A stretch of 64,000 nucleotides of DNA, taken from CALJIC01 sp039805565 (GTDB taxonomy: Bacteria; Chloroflexota; Chloroflexia; Chloroflexales; Roseiflexaceae). Location: assembly GCA_039805565.1 (NCBI GenBank), contig JBDLTZ010000106.1:73217-137216 (forward strand). Reading direction: 5' to 3'. The position numbers were made by a program, and so were the translations under genes. Numbering within the stretch: the first letter of the stretch is position 1; every line of letters begins with the position of its first letter. The notes beneath the pieces are model-generated. The model had not been told where the DNA came from, made no database searches, and was given only the letters and a program-made list of their open reading frames with translations. Shown here piece after piece: positions 50,345 through 58,352 of this stretch.

Positions 50345-52861
50345 CTACTCGTCGCGCAGCACCTCGCGCGAGCGGCCGTCCTCGGCCGGCCCCACCACCC
50401 CCTGCTGCTCGAGCAGGTCGATCAGCTGCGCGGCCTTGCTGTAGCCGATGCGGAGCCGGCGCTGGAGCAGCGAGGCCGACGCGCGCTTGTGCTGCTGGAC
50501 CAGCTTGATCGCCTCGGGCAGCAGCTCGTCCTGCTCGTCGACGCTCAGGAACTCGGCCGGGCCCTTCAGCGGCGAGTCGTGCGCCGTGAGCCGTGAGTCC
50601 TGGGCGGCCGCCGGCCCCTCGCTCCCCTGAGATCTCCGCTCCTCCCCCTGCGCGCGCGCGCCGTCGGACGTCCGGCGTCCGGCGTCAGACGGCGGCTCGG
50701 GCGGGTGCGCGTTGCGCCAGAAGCGCACGATCTTCTCCACATCCCCGTCGGAGACCCAGGTCCCCTGAACGCGCACCGGGCGCGGGGCGTCGGCGGCCAT
50801 GTACAGCATGTCACCGCGGCCGAGGAGCTGCTCGGCGCCACTCATGTCCAGGATGACGCGCGAGTCGATCTGCGAGGTGACGGCGAAGGCGATGCGCGAG
50901 GGGAAATTCGCCTTGATCAGGCCGGTGACCACGTCCACCGAGGGGCGCTGCGTGGCGATGATCAGGTGGATGCCAGTGGCGCGCGCCATCTGCGCCAGGC
51001 GGCAGATCAGCGTCTCGACCTCGTCCGGCGCCATCATCATCAGGTCGGCCAGCTCGTCGATAATGATCACGATGTACGGCATCGGCTCCAGGTCCGCCCG
51101 GCGCCGCGCGGCCTGCTTGTAGCTGTCGATGTTGCGGAAGCCGTACTTGGCGAAGACTTTGTAGCGCCGCTCCATCTCCCGCGTGGCCCACTTCAGCGTC
51201 GGCACCACGCGCTCGAGCTCGGTGACTACCGGGGAGAGCAGGTGCGGGATGTGGTTGTAGGTGATCAGCTCGACCATCTTCGGGTCGACCATGATGAACT
51301 TCAAATCGTCCGGCGTGTACTTGAGCAGCAGCGCGCAGACGATCGAGTTGATGCCGGCGCTCTTGCCCGAGCCGGTGGCGCCCGCCATCAGCAGGTGCGG
51401 CATGCGCTCCAGGCCCGCCACCACCGGCATGCCGGACACATCGCGCCCCAGGCCGACCTTCAGCTTGCCCTTGCCGCTCTCGAACTCGTCGCTCTCGATC
51501 ACCTCGCGCAGCCCGACGATCGAGATCGACGAGTTGGGGATCTCGATGCCGACGTACTTCTTGCCGGGGATCGGCGCCTCGATGCGCAGCGACGAGGCAG
51601 CCAGCGCGAGCATGAGGTCCTTCTCCAGCGTGGTGATCTTGCTGAGCTTGACGCCCACGGCCGGCTCGAGCTCGAACTGCATCACAGCCGGGCCGATGTT
51701 GACGTTCTTGACCTGCGCCTCAACCTTGAAGCTCGCCAGCGTCTCCTCGATCTGGCGCGACTTCAGCTTGATCTCCTCGGGGGTGATCACGCCCTCGCCA
51801 TAGACCTCGAGCAGCTCGGTGGTCGGCAGCGGCCAGGCGCGGTGGACGGCCTGCACCTCGAAGCCGTCGAGCGCGGGCTGGACCACCTCGGTGGGCGGGC
51901 CCTCGGGCGCGCGCGGGGTGGGGGCGGCCAGCAGCTCGCTGAGCACCGCCGCCGGGTCCTTCTTCGCCTCCGCGGCCGCATCCTTCTGCGGCTCGGCCTT
52001 GGCGGGGGCCTTGAGCTCGGCGGGCGGCTCGGCCTTGGCGGGGTCGCGGCGGAATAAGCTGGCGCGCGTTGGACGGTCGGCGATCGGCGTCTGCACGATG
52101 TCCCCATCGGCTGGGCTGGCCTGCTCGGGGGGCTGTGCGGCCGCACGGCGGCCGCCGCGCTGGACGACTTGGTCGGCGCCGGGGGGCGGCACGTACGGCG
52201 GCGCGTCATCGGCCAGGCGCGCGCGTGGGGCGTCCTCGGGGGCGCCGCGGCGCTCGTAGGAGACGCTCCAGATCGTCGCCCAGAAGCGGGCAATGCTGTC
52301 GCGCGTGCCGTGGATGAGCTCGTGCAGGGTGATGTCGAACGTCAGCATCACGCCGGCGAGACCGACGATGCAGATCAGCACGAAGGCGGCCGGGCGACCG
52401 ATCGCGCGCGTGAGGAGCTCGAGCAGCGCGTAGCCCGCCGCGCCGCCGCCCTCGCCGACGCGATCCTCGAAGCCGACGCGCGGCTCGATGCCGAACTCGA
52501 GCAGCGTGAGCAGCGCCGCCAGCACCAGCAGCGTGCCCAGCACCGTGGCGCCGGTGAGCGGCGAGCCCTCGAAGCGCTCCTGCACCAGGATCGCGAGGCC
52601 GAGCAGGCCGAGCGAGAGCGGCACGAGCAGTGCGCCCCAGCCCAGCGCCATGCGCGTGAAGTCCACCCAGGTGGCGCCGATTGCGCCCGCGCTGCCCGTC
52701 ATATAGAAGACGATCGTGAGAGCGGCGAAGGCAATCAGCGCCAGGGCGAACAGCTCGCGCTGGTGCTCCGGGCGCAGCGTGACGCCGAACGCCGGGGCCG
52801 GCGCCTTCCTGCGCTGCGGCGCCTTTCTGCGACCGCCGGCCGCCTGCTTTGCCTTCGCCAT
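50345..52861 (-). CDS. ftsK: DNA translocase FtsK/SpoIIIE
   Basis: This is an 838-residue protein. Four N-terminal transmembrane helices (ALALIAFAALTIVFYMTG onward) are followed by a Pro/Ala/Lys-rich linker and a motor domain with IGPAVMQFELEPAVGVKLSK, HLLMAGATGSGKSAGIN (Walker A), FIMVDPKMVELITYN, IVIIIDELADLMMMAPDE (Walker B) and HLIIATQRPSVDVVTGLIK. The C-terminal gamma winged helix has KRASASLLQRRLRIGYSKAAQLI. It pumps chromosome ends through the division septum. GGAG lies 7 nt before ATG 52861. Between motor and gamma domain about 40 residues come from a heptamer element (50574-50691). Confidence 0.95.
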   Translation of the reverse strand: MAKAKQAAGGRRKAPQRRKAPAPAFGVTLRPEHQRELFALALIAFAALTIVFYMTGSAGAIGATWVDFTRMALGWGALLVPLSLGLLGLAILVQERFEGSPLTGATVLGTLLVLAALLTLLEFGIEPRVGFEDRVGEGGGAAGYALLELLTRAIGRPAAFVLICIVGLAGVMLTFDITLHELIHGTRDSIARFWATIWSVSYERRGAPEDAPRARLADDAPPYVPPPGADQVVQRGGRRAAAQPPEQASPADGDIVQTPIADRPTRASLFRRDPAKAEPPAELKAPAKAEPQKDAAAEAKKDPAAVLSELLAAPTPRAPEGPPTEVVQPALDGFEVQAVHRAWPLPTTELLEVYGEGVITPEEIKLKSRQIEETLASFKVEAQVKNVNIGPAVMQFELEPAVGVKLSKITTLEKDLMLALAASSLRIEAPIPGKKYVGIEIPNSSISIVGLREVIESDEFESGKGKLKVGLGRDVSGMPVVAGLERMPHLLMAGATGSGKSAGINSIVCALLLKYTPDDLKFIMVDPKMVELITYNHIPHLLSPVVTELERVVPTLKWATREMERRYKVFAKYGFRNIDSYKQAARRRADLEPMPYIVIIIDELADLMMMAPDEVETLICRLAQMARATGIHLIIATQRPSVDVVTGLIKANFPSRIAFAVTSQIDSRVILDMSGAEQLLGRGDMLYMAADAPRPVRVQGTWVSDGDVEKIVRFWRNAHPPEPPSDAGRRTSDGARAQGEERRSQGSEGPAAAQDSRLTAHDSPLKGPAEFLSVDEQDELLPEAIKLVQQHKRASASLLQRRLRIGYSKAAQLIDLLEQQGVVGPAEDGRSREVLRDE
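50574..50691. repeat. Heptamer element inside ftsK (about 118 bp)
   Basis: One array (GAGTCGT, GCGCCGT, GAGCCGT, GAGTCCT at 50574-50601) and a second (GTCGGAC, GTCCGGC, GTCCGGC, GTCAGAC at 50664-50691) flank a 62-bp core. The whole lies in the linker between the motor and the gamma domain, and the ftsK frame remains open. Confidence 0.75.
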
Positions 52862-52925
52862 ACGTCTGCTCCGGTGCAAGAAGAGGGTGCGGGCGAGCCG
52901 CTCTGGTAGCATCAAAAACACACTA

Positions 52926-52954
52926 ACCATAACATATGTTCGCATGGTATGCAA
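52926..52954 (-). promoter_or_regulatory. Possible sigma-70 promoter of ftsK
   Basis: On the minus strand: TTGCAT, 17-bp spacer, TATGGT. The match is moderate, but its position about 65 nt before ATG 52861 is suitable and excludes the in-frame starts further upstream. Confidence 0.45.
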
Positions 52955-53035
52955 GGATAGCATGCTCCTCGGCACTCCACCGGCACACGCCCCGCGCCCA
53001 GCGCGTGAGCACATTTCCGCCCTCGGCGAGTCCCA

Positions 53036-53063
53036 TTGATACGCCTGCAAAGCGTGCTATAAT
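53036..53063 (+). promoter_or_regulatory. Promoter of the STAS-RsbW-SpoIIE operon
   Basis: TTGATA (53036-53041), 16-bp spacer and TATAAT (53058-53063) with a TG extension one base before the -10. The start near 53070 gives a leader of about 110 nt before the STAS gene. Confidence 0.75.
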
Positions 53064-53178
53064 TGTTGCGCCAGGCAGGGCTTCGTAAAGCGTTTCTCGT
53101 GGGCGCCGCCGCGATTGCCACCTCTCTCGTGCGCCGCGCGCACTTTGGTATCGCCAAGTCGCTAAGGAGGCCAGACGT

Positions 53179-53529
53179 ATGGAGATCACCCACAAGCGCC
53201 TGAACCGCGTCGACCTGCTGACCGTCTCCGGACGGCTGGACGCCATGAGCGCCCCTCAGTTCAAGCAGAAGATCGATGAGTTGTTCGGCGAGGGCCGCTA
53301 CCGCGTCGTACTGGATCTGGCCGGCCTCGAGTATGTCGCCAGCCCCGGCCTGCGCGTGCTGATCGAGGCGCGCAAGCGCGCGCGCGATTGGAAGATCACC
53401 GACCTGGAGGGCGGCGATGTGCGGATCGCCAACCTGCCCCCGCGCATCAAAGAGGTCTTCGACCTCACCGGCTTTACCTCGCTGTTCGAGATCTACGGAG
53501 ACACCACCGAGGCGGTGGGCTCGTTTTAG
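53179..53529 (+). CDS. STAS-domain anti-sigma factor antagonist
   Basis: This 116-residue single STAS domain starts ITHKRLNRVDLLTVSGRLDAM and carries DLAGLEYVASPGLRVLIEA, where the Ser after Ala is the likely phosphorylation site. In partner-switching systems the unphosphorylated form binds an RsbW-type kinase and frees a sigma factor or other target. AAGGAGG precedes the ATG. It is followed by an RsbW-STAS fusion and a SpoIIE phosphatase, the natural kinase and phosphatase for this protein. Confidence 0.9.
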   Translation: MEITHKRLNRVDLLTVSGRLDAMSAPQFKQKIDELFGEGRYRVVLDLAGLEYVASPGLRVLIEARKRARDWKITDLEGGDVRIANLPPRIKEVFDLTGFTSLFEIYGDTTEAVGSF

Positions 53530-53540
53530 AGCTGATGGAC

Positions 53541-53641
53541 GAACGCTGAACGCTGAAGGCCCGTGGTGCCCAAGGCCGCGCACTCTCGAGCGCACTGCTC
53601 TCAGTGTATAACGTTCAACCTTCAGCCCTCAACCTGCAGCG
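53541..53641. repeat. Heptamer element between the STAS and RsbW-STAS genes (101 bp)
   Basis: The left array GAACGCT, GAACGCT, GAAGGCC (53541-53561) and the right array TTCAACC, TTCAGCC, CTCAACC, TGCAGCG (53614-53641) are approximately inverted around a 52-bp core. The element occupies almost the whole intergenic gap and ends 2 nt before the ATG of the next gene, which lacks any other ribosome binding site. Confidence 0.8.
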
Positions 53642-53643
53642 TT

Positions 53644-54384
53644 ATGGACACACTGACCGTCCCCGCCAGGCTCGAGTCGCTGGCCCTGATCAGCGACTTC
53701 ATCATCGAGGCCACCACTGCTGCCGGGCTGGATGATCACGCCGCCTGGCAGGTGCAACTCGCCGTGGACGAGGCCGCCACCAACGTCATCCAGCACGGCT
53801 ACCTGCCCGAGTCCGACGGTGTGATCGACCTCGCCTGGCGTGTCGACGGGCCGAACTTCGTGGTGACGCTGCACGACTTCGGCCGGCGCTTCAACCCGGA
53901 CGACGTCCCCCCGCCAGACCTTGACTCGCCCCTGGAGGAGCGCCAGGCCGGCGGGCTCGGCATCTACCTCATGAGCCGGCTGATGGACTCGGTGCGCTAC
54001 GAGTTCGACGACCACCGCGGCAACCTCCTGACGATGACGAAGCACATCGGCCCGGCCGCGCCCGTGGTGCAGGTGTTCGAGCTGAGCGGCCGGCTGGACG
54101 CGGTGAACACTCAGCACGCCATCAGCCAGGTGAACGCCGCGGTCGCGGCGGGGGCGCGCCACATCCTGCTTGACCTGGGCGGGGTGTCGTTCATGAGCAG
54201 CTCGGGGCTGCGCGCGCTGCTGCTGGTGCGCAAGGAGCTGCTGAACCACGGCGGCCAACTGCGGATCGCGAACCTCCAGCCACACGTCCAGGAAGTCTTC
54301 GCCCTCACCGGCTTCACCCAGGTGTTCGCCATCCACACCACGCGCGAGGAAGCGCTGAGGGCATTCGGCCAGGCCTCGTCGTGA
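53644..54384 (+). CDS. RsbW-type anti-sigma kinase fused to a STAS domain
   Basis: This is a 246-residue fusion. Residues about 1-135 form a GHKL histidine-kinase-like ATPase: AVDEAATNVIQHGY (N box), VTLHDFGRRFNPDDVP (G1 box), GGLGIYLMSRLMDSVRYE (G2 box). Residues about 142-245 are a second STAS domain with DLGGVSFMSSSGLRALLL, including a phosphorylatable Ser. Kinase and antagonist are normally separate proteins, so the fusion could self-inhibit. The ATG at 53644 directly follows a heptamer element. The GTG start of the next gene overlaps its stop by 4 nt. Confidence 0.88.
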   Translation: MDTLTVPARLESLALISDFIIEATTAAGLDDHAAWQVQLAVDEAATNVIQHGYLPESDGVIDLAWRVDGPNFVVTLHDFGRRFNPDDVPPPDLDSPLEERQAGGLGIYLMSRLMDSVRYEFDDHRGNLLTMTKHIGPAAPVVQVFELSGRLDAVNTQHAISQVNAAVAAGARHILLDLGGVSFMSSSGLRALLLVRKELLNHGGQLRIANLQPHVQEVFALTGFTQVFAIHTTREEALRAFGQASS

Positions 54385-57300
54385 GCCGCCAGCGAGCGCT
54401 CATCCTCTACGCGCTGATCGTCGGGGCGCTCGGGTGGAGCGCCCTGATCCGCACCCCCCCGGACCTCAGCCGCTGGCCGGAGCTGCTGCTCTTCACGCTG
54501 CTCGCCCTGCTGATCGAGGGGGTGGGCTTCCGCGTGCCCCCGGCCGACCCGCAGAGCCTGGTAGGAGTGGTGCTGCTCACAGCCGCGCTCGCGCTCGGGC
54601 CGAGCAACGGCGCGCTCGTGGCCGGGGCGTCGGGCGTGGTCTTCGGCGCGCTCCTGCCGCTGATCTACGGGCGCCCGCGCATCTTCTACAGCATCGTGGC
54701 CCGCCCTGTGCTGCGCGGCGGCGTGCGCGCGCTGGCGATCCTGCTCGGCGCCGCCCTGGCCTGGGCCGCCGCCGGGCCGGACGCCGGGCAAACCTACGTG
54801 CTCTTCGGCCTGATCATCAGCTACCCGCTGCTCATTCAGACCAACCGGGCGCTGCGCGAGCTCATCCAGGGCGGCCGCAGCGGGCTCCTCACCTGGTGGC
54901 GCTCCTCGTGGCGCACCGCCCTCACCGCCGAGGTGGCCCCGCTCCCTGTGGCCGCGCTCGGCGCCGGGGTGTACACCGAGCTCGGCCCGGGCTACTTCAT
55001 CATCGCCAGCGCGAGCCTGCTGGCCGCCAGCATCGCCGTGCGCCGGGCGGCCTTCAACCTGCGCCGCCAGCGCCGCAGCGTCCGCGAGCTGGCGCTGCTC
55101 AACGAGACCAGCCGGGCGATCATCCGCGCTGAGCTCGAGGTGGACGCGCTCTGCGAGCTGATCTACCGCGAGGCCGGCAAGGTGGTGGATACCTCCTCGT
55201 TCCACCTCGGGCTGTTCGAGCCCGCCAGCGATCGCTACACGCTCAAGGTGCGCGTGCAGGACCGCGTCCGCCTGCCGCCGCTCACGGTGGACTTACCCTC
55301 CGGCGACGGGATCGTGGGCTGGATGCGTGAGACCGGCCGCGCACTGCTGGTGGAGGACTTCGCCACCGAGATGGAGCGCCTCCCAGCCCGCCCGCGCTAC
55401 CAGAGCAGCCGCCCGCCGCGCAGCGGGATCTACGTGCCGCTGCTCAACGGCGAGACGGTGATCGGCAGCATCTCCATCCAGAGCTACCAGCCCAGCGCCT
55501 TCGACACCGAGGACATGCGCTTCCTCTCGCTGATCGCCGACCAGGCCGCCGTGGCGATCGCCAAGGCCCGCGCCTTCGATGAGGCGCGCCAGCGCGCGGT
55601 GCAGCTCCAGGCGGTGCAGGCGGTGAGCGAGCGGATCACGGCCATCCTGGATATGGAGGAGCTGCTCCCCTCGGTCGTGCGCCTGATCCGCGAGCGCTTC
55701 GGCTACGACCCGGTGCATATCTTCACCCTCGAGGACGGCGGCCAGCTCCTCCTGCGCGCCAGCACCCTGGAGGACGAGGAGTTCTCCCGGCTGCGCCAGA
55801 TCGCTCTGCCCGTGGGCCAGGGGATCGTGGGCGCCGCCGCGCGCGACGGCCACTACGTGCTTGCCAACGACGCGCGCCGCGACCCGCGCTACATCGGCGC
55901 CATCAGCGAGACCCGCGCCGAACTCGCCCTGCCGATCCGCTTCGGCGAGCGGCGCATCGGCGTGCTTGACGTCAACAGCGACGTGCAGGACGACTTCGAC
56001 ACAAGCGACCTGTTCGTGATGCAGACGCTGGCCGACCAGATCGCGGTGGCGATGGAGAGCGCGCAGGCCTTCAGCGCCGAGCGCGAGCAGGCCTGGACGC
56101 TCAACGCGCTGCTCCAGGTGGCCGAGAACATCGCCCGCGCCTCGTCGCTGGACGACCTGCTGCCCGCGGTGGTGCGGCTGCCCCCGCTGCTTCTGGGCTG
56201 CGAGCGCTGCCACTGCCTGCTCTGGAACCGCGAGGACGCGGCCCTGACGCCGGTAGCCGCCTACGGCCTGACGCGCGACCAGCGCGCCGCGTACCTCGGC
56301 AGACCGATCGCCGAGGCCGAGTCCCCGCTGCTGGCCGAGCTGATCCGCACCGCCGCCCCGGTGATGGTGGAGGACGCCGCCGTGCACCCGGGCATCTGCC
56401 CGCAGGTGCTGGAGGCCTTCGGCGGGCGCGCGCTGCTGGCGGTGCCGCTGCGCTCGCGCGGGGCTACGCTCGGCGCGCTGCTGCTGGACTACGCGCAGCC
56501 GCGGCCGCGCTTCGTCGGGCGCGAGCTGACGCTCTCGATCGGCATCGCCAACCAGGTGGCCGCCGCTGTGGAGAGCGCGCTGCTGGCCCAGGAGGCCGCC
56601 GAGGCCGCCCGCCTCGAGGAGGAGCTGCGGGTGGCGCGCGAGATCCAGACCGCCCTGCTGCCCTCCGAGGTGCCCGACGCGCCCGGCTGGGACATCGCCG
56701 CCGAGTGGCGCTCGGCGCGCATCGTCGGCGGCGACTGGTACGACTACTGGTGGCTCAAGCGGGCGAAAGACCGACCGACGAGCGACGAGCGACAATCGAC
56801 GAGCGGCGGCCGGAGTGCGCTCTTTGGCCAAGCGAGCGCCGAACTCGCCAGCGGCACCCCTTCGTCCTTGGACGCTGGCCCTTCGTCCGAGCTTGGCTTT
56901 GTGATCGCCGACGTGAGCGACAAGGGCGTGCCCGCCGCCATGTTCATGGCGCTCTCGCGCAGCCTGGTGCGCGCCGCGGCGCTGGACGGCTCCCCCCCCT
57001 CGGTGGCTCTCGAGCGCTCCAACCGCTGGATCACGCGCGACTCCGAGTCCGGCATGTTCGTGACGCTGTTCTACGGCATCATCCAGCCCGACACCGGCGC
57101 GCTGCGCTTCGCCTGCGCCGGGCACAACCCGCCGCTGCTGTTCCGCGCCACAGACGGCTCGGTGGTGGAGCTCAGCACCCCAGGCATCGCGCTCGGCGTG
57201 CTCGATGAGGTGTCGATCGGCGAGGCCGAGGTGCGCATGGAGCCCGGCGATATCCTGGTCTGCTACACCGACGGCGTGACCGAGGCGATCGACGACAAGG

Positions 57301-57464
57301 AGGAGGAGTTCGGCGTGCCGCGCCTGATCGCCGCCGTGGACGAGCTACGCGAGCACAGCGCGCGCGAGGTGCTGGACGGCATCATCGCGCGACTCCACAG
57401 CTTCACCGCCGGGTCGCTCTTCGACGACGCGACGCTCGTGGTGGTGAAGCGAGAACGTGCTTGA
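54381..57464 (+). CDS. Membrane GAF-domain SpoIIE/RsbU-type PP2C phosphatase
   Basis: This is a 1027-residue sensor phosphatase. About six N-terminal transmembrane helices (residues 8-225) lead to a coiled linker (RELALLNETSRAIIRAELEV), three GAF domains (about 250-395, 415-560 and 575-725), a helical signalling segment (EEELRVAREIQTALLPSEVP) and a PP2C/SpoIIE domain (about 755-1025) with IVGGDWYDYWW, FVIADVSDKGVPAAMFMALS, CAGHNPPLLFR and CYTDGVTEAID; metal-binding Asp residues are present. It should dephosphorylate the STAS proteins encoded just upstream in response to a ligand or redox signal. About 45 residues after DYWW come from a heptamer element (56769-56894) lodged in a loop of the phosphatase domain. 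Confidence 0.92.
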   Translation: MSRQRALILYALIVGALGWSALIRTPPDLSRWPELLLFTLLALLIEGVGFRVPPADPQSLVGVVLLTAALALGPSNGALVAGASGVVFGALLPLIYGRPRIFYSIVARPVLRGGVRALAILLGAALAWAAAGPDAGQTYVLFGLIISYPLLIQTNRALRELIQGGRSGLLTWWRSSWRTALTAEVAPLPVAALGAGVYTELGPGYFIIASASLLAASIAVRRAAFNLRRQRRSVRELALLNETSRAIIRAELEVDALCELIYREAGKVVDTSSFHLGLFEPASDRYTLKVRVQDRVRLPPLTVDLPSGDGIVGWMRETGRALLVEDFATEMERLPARPRYQSSRPPRSGIYVPLLNGETVIGSISIQSYQPSAFDTEDMRFLSLIADQAAVAIAKARAFDEARQRAVQLQAVQAVSERITAILDMEELLPSVVRLIRERFGYDPVHIFTLEDGGQLLLRASTLEDEEFSRLRQIALPVGQGIVGAAARDGHYVLANDARRDPRYIGAISETRAELALPIRFGERRIGVLDVNSDVQDDFDTSDLFVMQTLADQIAVAMESAQAFSAEREQAWTLNALLQVAENIARASSLDDLLPAVVRLPPLLLGCERCHCLLWNREDAALTPVAAYGLTRDQRAAYLGRPIAEAESPLLAELIRTAAPVMVEDAAVHPGICPQVLEAFGGRALLAVPLRSRGATLGALLLDYAQPRPRFVGRELTLSIGIANQVAAAVESALLAQEAAEAARLEEELRVAREIQTALLPSEVPDAPGWDIAAEWRSARIVGGDWYDYWWLKRAKDRPTSDERQSTSGGRSALFGQASAELASGTPSSLDAGPSSELGFVIADVSDKGVPAAMFMALSRSLVRAAALDGSPPSVALERSNRWITRDSESGMFVTLFYGIIQPDTGALRFACAGHNPPLLFRATDGSVVELSTPGIALGVLDEVSIGEAEVRMEPGDILVCYTDGVTEAIDDKEEEFGVPRLIAAVDELREHSAREVLDGIIARLHSFTAGSLFDDATLVVVKRERA
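56769..56894. repeat. Heptamer element inside the SpoIIE phosphatase gene (126 bp, 42 codons)
   Basis: The left array GACCGAC, CGACGAG, CGACGAG, CGACAAT, CGACGAG (56769-56803) and the right array CTTCGTC, CTTGGAC, GCTGGCC, CTTCGTC, CGAGCTT (56860-56894) are roughly inverted. The insert is exactly 42 codons and sits between two beta strands of the phosphatase domain where related proteins have a short loop. Confidence 0.75.
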
Positions 57465-57554
57465 GCGTGAACCCCGACGACCTGGCCGCCCCCTGTGACG
57501 AACAGGCCGCTCAAGCCGTCGGGGGGGTGTCGGCGGCGTGCTACAGGTTGGTGC

Positions 57555-57582
57555 CGGGCGTTCACAGTGATGTGAACGCCCG
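57555..57582. terminator. Hairpin terminator after the SpoIIE gene
   Basis: A perfect 12-bp stem (CGGGCGTTCACA with its complement) and a GTGA loop lie about 90 nt after the phosphatase stop. There is no T-tract, as for the other hairpins of this window. Confidence 0.6.
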
Positions 57583-57614
57583 TAGCATGTGAGCTGCTAA
57601 CGCCCGGCAGGTAG

Positions 57615-57770
57615 GCGATCGCCGCGGCGCTCCCGCCCGCTGACCGGCCGGCGTCCGAGCGCACCGCCGCCGCAGCGCTCGCGGCGCTCGGCCCCCAGGC
57701 GTACACGCGGGCGTGGGCAGAGGGCCAGGACCTCAGCCCGGACACGGCGCGTCAAACGGGCGCGCCTAGC
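57615..57770 (+). pseudogene. C-terminal remnant of a large ATPase/TPR-type regulator
   Basis: A short open stretch reads LPPADRPASERTAAAALAAL then GPQAYTRAWAEGQDLSPDTA. This closely resembles the last 50 or so residues of the large AAA/TPR (LuxR- or cyclase-associated) regulators common in Chloroflexota, whose ends read like ALGEAAFAAAWAEGRALSLEEA. A stop codon lies just upstream in frame and no start is available, so this is a fragment. The inverted repeat 57742-57790 overlaps its end. Confidence 0.5.
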
Positions 57771-57790
57771 ACCAGTTTGACGCGCCGTGT
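57742..57790. promoter_or_regulatory. 16-bp perfect inverted repeat next to a TATACT box, upstream of the PhaR-like gene
   Basis: Arms 57742-57757 (ACACGGCGCGTCAAAC) and 57775-57790 are perfect reverse complements with a 17-bp spacer. The right arm ends directly at TATACT (57791-57796), a likely -10 box, about 28 nt before the phaR-like ATG. It is either an operator for autoregulation, as known for PhaR proteins, or a terminator for whatever reads in from upstream. Confidence 0.55.
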
Positions 57791-57824
57791 TATACTGTGC
57801 AGGGGATGGTGACGGAGGCGGCGC

Positions 57825-58334
57825 ATGCAGACGATCAAAAAGTACGCGAACCGCAAGCTCTACCACGTGAACCGCAAGCAGTACATCACGCTGGACGGCA
57901 TCGCCGCGCTCATCCAGGGCGGCGACCAGGTGCAGGTGATCGACAACGAGACCGGCGAGGACATCAGCCCCCAGATCCTGGCGCAGGTGGCGCTCCAGAC
58001 ACGCGGCGAGCGCGGCTGGCTCCCGACGAACGTACTCACTGGCATCATCCGCACCGGCGAGGGCACGCTCTCCGGGCTCCAGCGCTCGCTCTGGGCCACC
58101 CTCGGCGGCCTCAACTTCGTGGACTCCGAGATCGCCCACCGGCTGGACAACCTGCGCGAGAGCGGCGCGATCGACGAGGCTGAGCACGCGCGCCTGCACG
58201 CGCTGCTCCTCACTAGCCACGACTCAGGCGCCGCGCCCGAGCTTCCCAGCCGCAAGGACGTCGACCGGCTGCGCGCAGAGGTCGATGCGCTGGCAGAGGC
58301 GATCGAGCGGCTGGTGAACGATCGAGCCAAGTAA
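57825..58334 (+). CDS. PhaR-type polyhydroxyalkanoate accumulation regulator
   Basis: This is a 169-residue protein. The N-terminal 60 residues are the PHB/PHA accumulation regulator DNA-binding domain: IKKYANRKLYHVNRKQYITLDGI, GGDQVQVIDNETGEDISPQIL. The rest is helical and ends in a coiled segment (DVDRLRAEVDALAEAIERLV). PhaR binds DNA and PHA granules and represses phasin and its own gene. A close upstream inverted repeat may be its operator. The next gene, 18 nt on, encodes a patatin-like lipase. No PHA synthase gene lies in the window. Confidence 0.85.
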   Translation: MQTIKKYANRKLYHVNRKQYITLDGIAALIQGGDQVQVIDNETGEDISPQILAQVALQTRGERGWLPTNVLTGIIRTGEGTLSGLQRSLWATLGGLNFVDSEIAHRLDNLRESGAIDEAEHARLHALLLTSHDSGAAPELPSRKDVDRLRAEVDALAEAIERLVNDRAK

Positions 58335-58352
58335 GGGCGTAGGAGCAAACCG

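Noticed and set aside
57777..57796. TTGACG with TATACT read as a promoter
   Set aside because: The spacing is only 8 bp; TTGACG is part of the inverted repeat arm. Only the -10 box is kept as plausible.
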